This document shows, piece by piece, positions 6,385 through 9,560 of a DNA stretch of 9,560 nucleotides; positions within the stretch are counted from its first letter, which is position 1; each line of letters begins with the position of its first letter. This DNA comes from Candidatus Zambryskibacteria bacterium CG10_big_fil_rev_8_21_14_0_10_34_34 (GTDB lineage: Bacteria; Patescibacteriota; Minisyncoccia; Phycocordibacterales; WO2-35-19), in the NCBI GenBank assembly GCA_002771075.1, contig PCXM01000041.1, forward strand, positions 1-9,560, read 5' to 3'. The position numbers and the translations under genes are program-made. Below the pieces are notes generated by a model that saw nothing but the letters and a program-made list of their open reading frames with translations, did no database searches and was not told where the DNA came from.

Positions 6385-6652
6385 TAAAGAAAATGAACTG
6401 ATTTCAAAACACCCCTATTGTGCAATAAAAAGAACACATCCAACTATGCTATATTTTTGTTTTCCTATAACCGAATTAAAATCAGAAAGTTCTTTAATCG
6501 GAAGGTGTGCTAATACAAAAGAGTTTGCATATTTTGAAATAAATAAAAATAATTCTTTTATAATACTTGAAATGGTTAAAATATTTGGAATGTTAAGTCC
6601 ATCCCATCAGTATGATACTTTGGAAATTTTAGATTTAATTATAAATAAATAG
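6365..6652 (+). CDS. Unrecognised 95-residue protein coupled to the methyltransferase
   Basis: I do not recognise this protein. Its ATG lies inside the last codons of the methyltransferase (20-base overlap, different frame) and is preceded by AGGA (6354-6357) seven bases upstream, so translational coupling is likely and the reading frame is probably real. Base composition is as AT-rich as the methyltransferase, so the two probably arrived together. The sequence has a basic N-terminal half (HPYCAIKRTHPTMLYF, 16-31), two cysteines, a central Ser/Glu-rich turn and a C-terminal part likely to be helical (EMVKIFGML; TLEILDLIINK). I see no helix-turn-helix, PD-(D/E)XK nuclease motif, signal peptide or membrane segment. 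From position it could be a methyltransferase accessory subunit, a regulator, a very small or truncated restriction component, or an immunity protein; the sequence does not choose between these. Confidence 0.65.
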   Translation: MHIKTINKENELISKHPYCAIKRTHPTMLYFCFPITELKSESSLIGRCANTKEFAYFEINKNNSFIILEMVKIFGMLSPSHQYDTLEILDLIINK

Positions 6653-6664
6653 AATAAATCTTAG

Positions 6665-6696
6665 TTGACATATTGAATTATTTTTTATGGTATACT
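6665..6696 (+). promoter_or_regulatory. Strong promoter with extended -10, upstream of small RNA locus
   Basis: A perfect TTGACA (6665-6670) and an extended -10 element, TGG followed by TATACT (6688-6696). The spacing is 20 bp, longer than ideal, but the TGn extension can compensate. Only about 95 bases separate it from an intrinsic terminator on the same strand. Confidence 0.6.
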
Positions 6697-6702
6697 TATA
6701 TA

Positions 6703-6792
6703 TGTGGGTGCTCATCCTGACACTCACATCTTGTTGGAGTCTTTTCCTCCTCCTTGTGGCTAGCGTAGCTTTTTTAGCGCTAGCCTTTTTTT
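6703..6792 (+). ncRNA. Candidate small RNA, about 90 nt
   Basis: Between the promoter at 6665-6696 and the terminator at 6758-6792 lies a short transcribed unit with no convincing gene. Its 5' end forms a hairpin of 7 bp with one G-U pair, GTGGGTG (6704-6710) with CACTCAC (6721-6727), and a 10-base loop. A mostly single-stranded middle follows with the pyrimidine tract CTTTTCCTCCTCCTT (6741-6755), which includes CCTCC, the same sequence as the anti-Shine-Dalgarno of 16S rRNA; it could pair with ribosome binding sites. The last bases are antisense to the end of the ppdK gene. The locus has higher GC than the flanking methyltransferase region. I do not recognise a known RNA family. Promoter, structure and terminator are seen; the RNA itself is inferred. 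Confidence 0.5.
6758..6792 (+). terminator. Intrinsic terminator of the small RNA locus
   Basis: GGCTAGCG (6758-6765) pairs perfectly with CGCTAGCC (6778-6785), followed by seven T (6786-6792). The T tract is only on the plus-strand side, so it acts rightward. It overlaps the ppdK stop codon, which lies on the opposite strand. Confidence 0.85.
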
Positions 6793-9496
6793 ATTTCTTC
6801 TTTTCTTTGATGACGGCTTGAGCGCCAGCCAATCTGGCGATAGGTACTCTAAAGGGAGAACAAGAAACATAATTAAATCCTTCTTTATGGCAAAATTCAA
6901 CTGTTTTTGGTTCGCCTCCATGCTCTCCACAAATACCGATTTTCAAATCTTTTTTCTCACCGCGACCTTTTTTAATAGCGATACGGATAAGCTCTCCGAT
7001 ACCTTCTTGGTCAAGGACTTCAAATGGTTCATCTTTGTATATATCTTGAGCAACATACTCTTTAAGAAATTTGCTAGCATCATCTCTAGAAAGTCCAGCG
7101 CCCATTTGAGTTAAATCGTTGGTTCCAAATGAGAAAAATTCAGCTCCAGAGGCTACGATTTTGTCGGCTACCAATGCTGCTCTAGGTACCTCTATCATAG
7201 TGCCGATTTTGTAAGCGATTTTAAGTTTGGCTTGTTTGTCGGTGAGGCGGGCTTCTTTCATTTTAGTCTCCACGATATTTAGGATTCTTTCTTTGAGGAT
7301 AGAAAATTCTTTAGTAGTAGCTACTAGAGGAATCATTATTTCTGGTTCTACTTTTTTGATTCGTTTATTTTTAGGTCCTTTGGATGTTACTTCTATAGCT
7401 GCTTCTATGATGGCGGTCGTTTGCATATCGTATATTTCTGGGAAAGTAATAGCCAAACGACAACCTCTGTGTCCTAGCATTGGGTTAAATTCATGCAAAT
7501 CTGAAATTTTTTCCATCAGAGTTTTAACCGGTACTTTCATTTTTTTGGAAAGCTCTTCTATATCTTTCTTTTCTTTTGGTAAAAATTCGTGTAAAGGCGG
7601 GTCAAGAAGTCGGACAGTTACCGGAAAACCTTTCATAGTGCGAAAGAGTTCAATGAAGTCATTTTTTTGATATGGCAAAAGTTTGGCTAAAGCTTTTTCT
7701 CTACTTTCAAGATTATTTGCTAAAATCATCTCCCTAACGGCCTTTATGCGGTTGCCCTCAAAAAACATATGCTCTGTGCGACAAAGACCAATACCTTCGG
7801 CTCCAAATTTTTTAGCCATAGAAGCATCAGTTGGAGTATCAGCGTTGGTTCGCACTCCTATCTTCCTCACATTGTCAGCCCACATCATCAATTTTCCAAA
7901 ATCTCCAGAAAGAGTTGGCTCTTCGGTATTTATTTTTCCGACATAAATCTTGCCGGTAGTCCCATCTAAAGAAATATAATCTCCTTCTTTCAAAACTATA
8001 CCTTTGTCCTTGATTGTTAGAGTTTTTGCTTTTTCATTTATGGTCAAATCAGAACAACCAGCGACACAGCAAGTGCCCATCCCTCTGGCCACCACTGCCG
8101 CGTGACTTGTCATCCCACCTCTAGCGGTGAGGATTCCTTTAGCAGAATGCATACCGTCTATATCTTCTGGAGAAGTCTCTACTCTCACCAAAATAACATC
8201 CAAACCTTTTTTTGTTTTTTCAAAAGCATCCATTGCGGTAAAAACTATTTCACCCACAGCGGCTCCGGGAGAAGCTGGCAATCCGATGGCTATCTCTTCT
8301 GCTTTATTTAAAGCAATAGGATTGAATTGTTTGTGAAGTAGTTGATTTAGTTGGTTTGGTTCTATACGCAACAAAGCTTCTTCTTTGCTTAAAACTTTTT
8401 CGGAGACCATCTCTACCGCTATACGGATTGCGGCAAAAGCTGTGCGTTTACCACTTCTGGCTTGTAAAATATAAAGTCTGCCTTCTTCAATAGTAAACTC
8501 CATATCTTGCATATCACGATAATGTTTTTCTACTTTATTACAAATGTCTGTCAACTCTTTATAAACTTTTGGATTTTGTTTTTTTAAAGAAAACACTGGG
8601 AGGGGAGTCCTAATACCGGCAACAACATCTTCTCCTTGAGCATTCATCAGATATTCACCATAAAATTTGGCTTCACCAGTAGCAGGATTTCTGGTAAAGC
8701 AAACTCCAGTGCCAGAAGTTTCTCCCAAATTGCCAAAGACCATCGCTTGGATATTGACGGCGGTCCCAATAAGTCCTTTGATATTGTTTATCTCACGATA
8801 TCTAATGGCGCGATAATTATTCCAAGAATTAAAGACTGCATTGATTGATTGATATAGTTGCTTCTTTGGGTCTTGAGGAAATTCTACTCCTTTTGTTTTT
8901 TTGATTTTTATTTTGTATTCTTTGACGACTTGTTGCAAATCTTCAACTGTCAAATCAGTGTCATATTTGGCGCCTTTGGTGTCTTTTACTTTTTCTAAAA
9001 TATGTTCAAAGTCTGAATGTTCCATTTCCATCACCACTCCGCCAAACATTTGAATTAACCTACGATATGAATCCCATGCAAATCTAGGATTGTTAGTTTT
9101 TTTTGCTAGACCTAAAACTGATTTATCGTTAAGACCAAGGTTTAATATAGTATCCATCATTCCGGGCATTGAATTAGCTGCCCCAGAGCGAACAGAGACT
9201 AGAAGAGGGTCATTCCCATCTCCTAAAGTCTTTTTCATCTTTTTTTCTAACTCCTTTAGTTTGTCGTCAATTTGTTTTTCTACTTCTTTGGTGATTTTTT
9301 TACCAGATTTGTAATATAGGTCGCAAACTAGGGTAGTAATAGTAAAGCCCGGAGGAACATTTATGCCCAAATTTTTCATTTCAGCTAGATTGGCCCCTTT
9401 GCCTCCCAGAAGCTCTTTCATACCTCTGTTTCCTTCTTCAAATGAATAAACATATTTATCATGAGCTTGTCTAACTGACTTTTTACCTTTTGTCAT
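6791..9496 (-). CDS. ppdK: Pyruvate, phosphate dikinase
   Basis: Reversibly converts pyruvate, ATP and phosphate to phosphoenolpyruvate, AMP and pyrophosphate through a phosphohistidine swivelling domain. The 901 residues show the full order: ATP-grasp domain (about 15-350) with LLGGKGANLAEM (29-40), VRSGAANSMPGMMDT (102-116) and GTGVCFTRNPATGE (262-275); phosphohistidine domain with GGMTSHAAVVARGMG (460-474), catalytic H465; and PEP/pyruvate TIM barrel with GTNDLTQM (791-798) and acid-base C856 in GICGEHGGEP. Glycine and threonine around H465 fit PPDK rather than PEP synthase. I chose ATG 9496; the longer frame would begin at a TTG inside a terminator hairpin. The first 14 residues (MTKGKKSVRQAHDK) extend the usual start (KYVYSFEEGN). 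No good Shine-Dalgarno is seen. A minus-strand terminator upstream indicates a separate transcript. It probably serves PEP/pyruvate conversion in a reduced glycolysis. Confidence 0.96.
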   Translation of the reverse strand: MTKGKKSVRQAHDKYVYSFEEGNRGMKELLGGKGANLAEMKNLGINVPPGFTITTLVCDLYYKSGKKITKEVEKQIDDKLKELEKKMKKTLGDGNDPLLVSVRSGAANSMPGMMDTILNLGLNDKSVLGLAKKTNNPRFAWDSYRRLIQMFGGVVMEMEHSDFEHILEKVKDTKGAKYDTDLTVEDLQQVVKEYKIKIKKTKGVEFPQDPKKQLYQSINAVFNSWNNYRAIRYREINNIKGLIGTAVNIQAMVFGNLGETSGTGVCFTRNPATGEAKFYGEYLMNAQGEDVVAGIRTPLPVFSLKKQNPKVYKELTDICNKVEKHYRDMQDMEFTIEEGRLYILQARSGKRTAFAAIRIAVEMVSEKVLSKEEALLRIEPNQLNQLLHKQFNPIALNKAEEIAIGLPASPGAAVGEIVFTAMDAFEKTKKGLDVILVRVETSPEDIDGMHSAKGILTARGGMTSHAAVVARGMGTCCVAGCSDLTINEKAKTLTIKDKGIVLKEGDYISLDGTTGKIYVGKINTEEPTLSGDFGKLMMWADNVRKIGVRTNADTPTDASMAKKFGAEGIGLCRTEHMFFEGNRIKAVREMILANNLESREKALAKLLPYQKNDFIELFRTMKGFPVTVRLLDPPLHEFLPKEKKDIEELSKKMKVPVKTLMEKISDLHEFNPMLGHRGCRLAITFPEIYDMQTTAIIEAAIEVTSKGPKNKRIKKVEPEIMIPLVATTKEFSILKERILNIVETKMKEARLTDKQAKLKIAYKIGTMIEVPRAALVADKIVASGAEFFSFGTNDLTQMGAGLSRDDASKFLKEYVAQDIYKDEPFEVLDQEGIGELIRIAIKKGRGEKKDLKIGICGEHGGEPKTVEFCHKEGFNYVSCSPFRVPIARLAGAQAVIKEKKK

Positions 9497-9517
9497 TTTG
9501 TGTTTGTCTTTAATTAT

Positions 9518-9551
9518 TAAAAATAACAAAACCTTTAATCCTTAAAGGTTT
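9518..9551 (-). terminator. Intrinsic terminator of an upstream minus-strand gene
   Basis: A perfect 10-bp inverted repeat, AAACCTTTAA (9529-9538) and TTAAAGGTTT (9542-9551), with loop TCC. On the minus strand it is followed by TGTTATTTTT, a fair T tract; on the plus strand no T tract follows. It most likely ends a gene beyond the right edge and separates it from ppdK. Confidence 0.65.
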
Positions 9552-9560
9552 AGCTTCTTA

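Noticed and set aside
6653..6792. Riboswitch or attenuator controlling a downstream plus-strand gene.
   Set aside because: No plus-strand gene follows the terminator; the next gene, ppdK, is on the opposite strand and converges on it.
6818..9314. Several open frames of 66-147 codons on the plus strand across the ppdK region.
   Set aside because: They are antisense to a complete, strongly conserved gene with all catalytic motifs, and their predicted proteins have no recognisable features.

Overview
The window looks like a piece of a small, AT-rich genome of the Candidate Phyla Radiation (Patescibacteria, most like Parcubacteria). This is an inference. It rests on the short release factor 2, the divergent CTP synthase P-loop (SGVGKG), weak or absent Shine-Dalgarno sequences at several starts, GC-rich palindromes inserted in frame in a core gene, and a pyruvate phosphate dikinase. 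All seven large genes end in TAA or TAG and an RF2 gene is present, so nothing suggests the UGA recoding known from Absconditabacteria/Gracilibacteria.

Layout. (1) Bases 1-721 hold a minus-strand IS200-like/REP-associated (Y1, HUH) transposase gene. A 23-29 bp palindrome occurs at both ends and once inside the gene, with the two end copies in opposite orientation. (2) Bases 768-5112 form a plus-strand housekeeping run: prfB (RF2), ftsE, ftsX and pyrG. prfB contains two in-frame palindromic insertions. A roughly 106-bp hairpin element sits exactly between ftsE and the ftsX start codon and is flanked by ATGG direct repeats. (3) Bases 5131-6652 are a clearly more AT-rich insert with its own promoter, a gamma-class N6-adenine DNA methyltransferase and an overlapping unrecognised 95-residue gene. 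(4) Bases 6653-6792 hold a strong promoter, a hairpin, a CCTCCTCC tract and an intrinsic terminator, probably a small RNA gene of about 90 nt. (5) Bases 6791-9496 on the minus strand encode pyruvate phosphate dikinase. Upstream of it, a terminator hairpin (9529-9551) closes a gene that lies outside the window.

How the genes fit together. RF2 ends translation at UAA/UGA. FtsE and FtsX form the divisome ABC-type complex that controls peptidoglycan hydrolases. PyrG makes CTP. PPDK interconverts pyruvate and phosphoenolpyruvate, often the main PEP/pyruvate step in reduced fermentative genomes. The methyltransferase pair looks like acquired defence or epigenetic cargo. The most distinctive property of the window is the number of unrelated palindromic repeats placed in or right beside core genes. 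The best candidates for something undescribed are the small RNA locus, the ftsE/ftsX hairpin element and the methyltransferase plus 95-aa gene pair.
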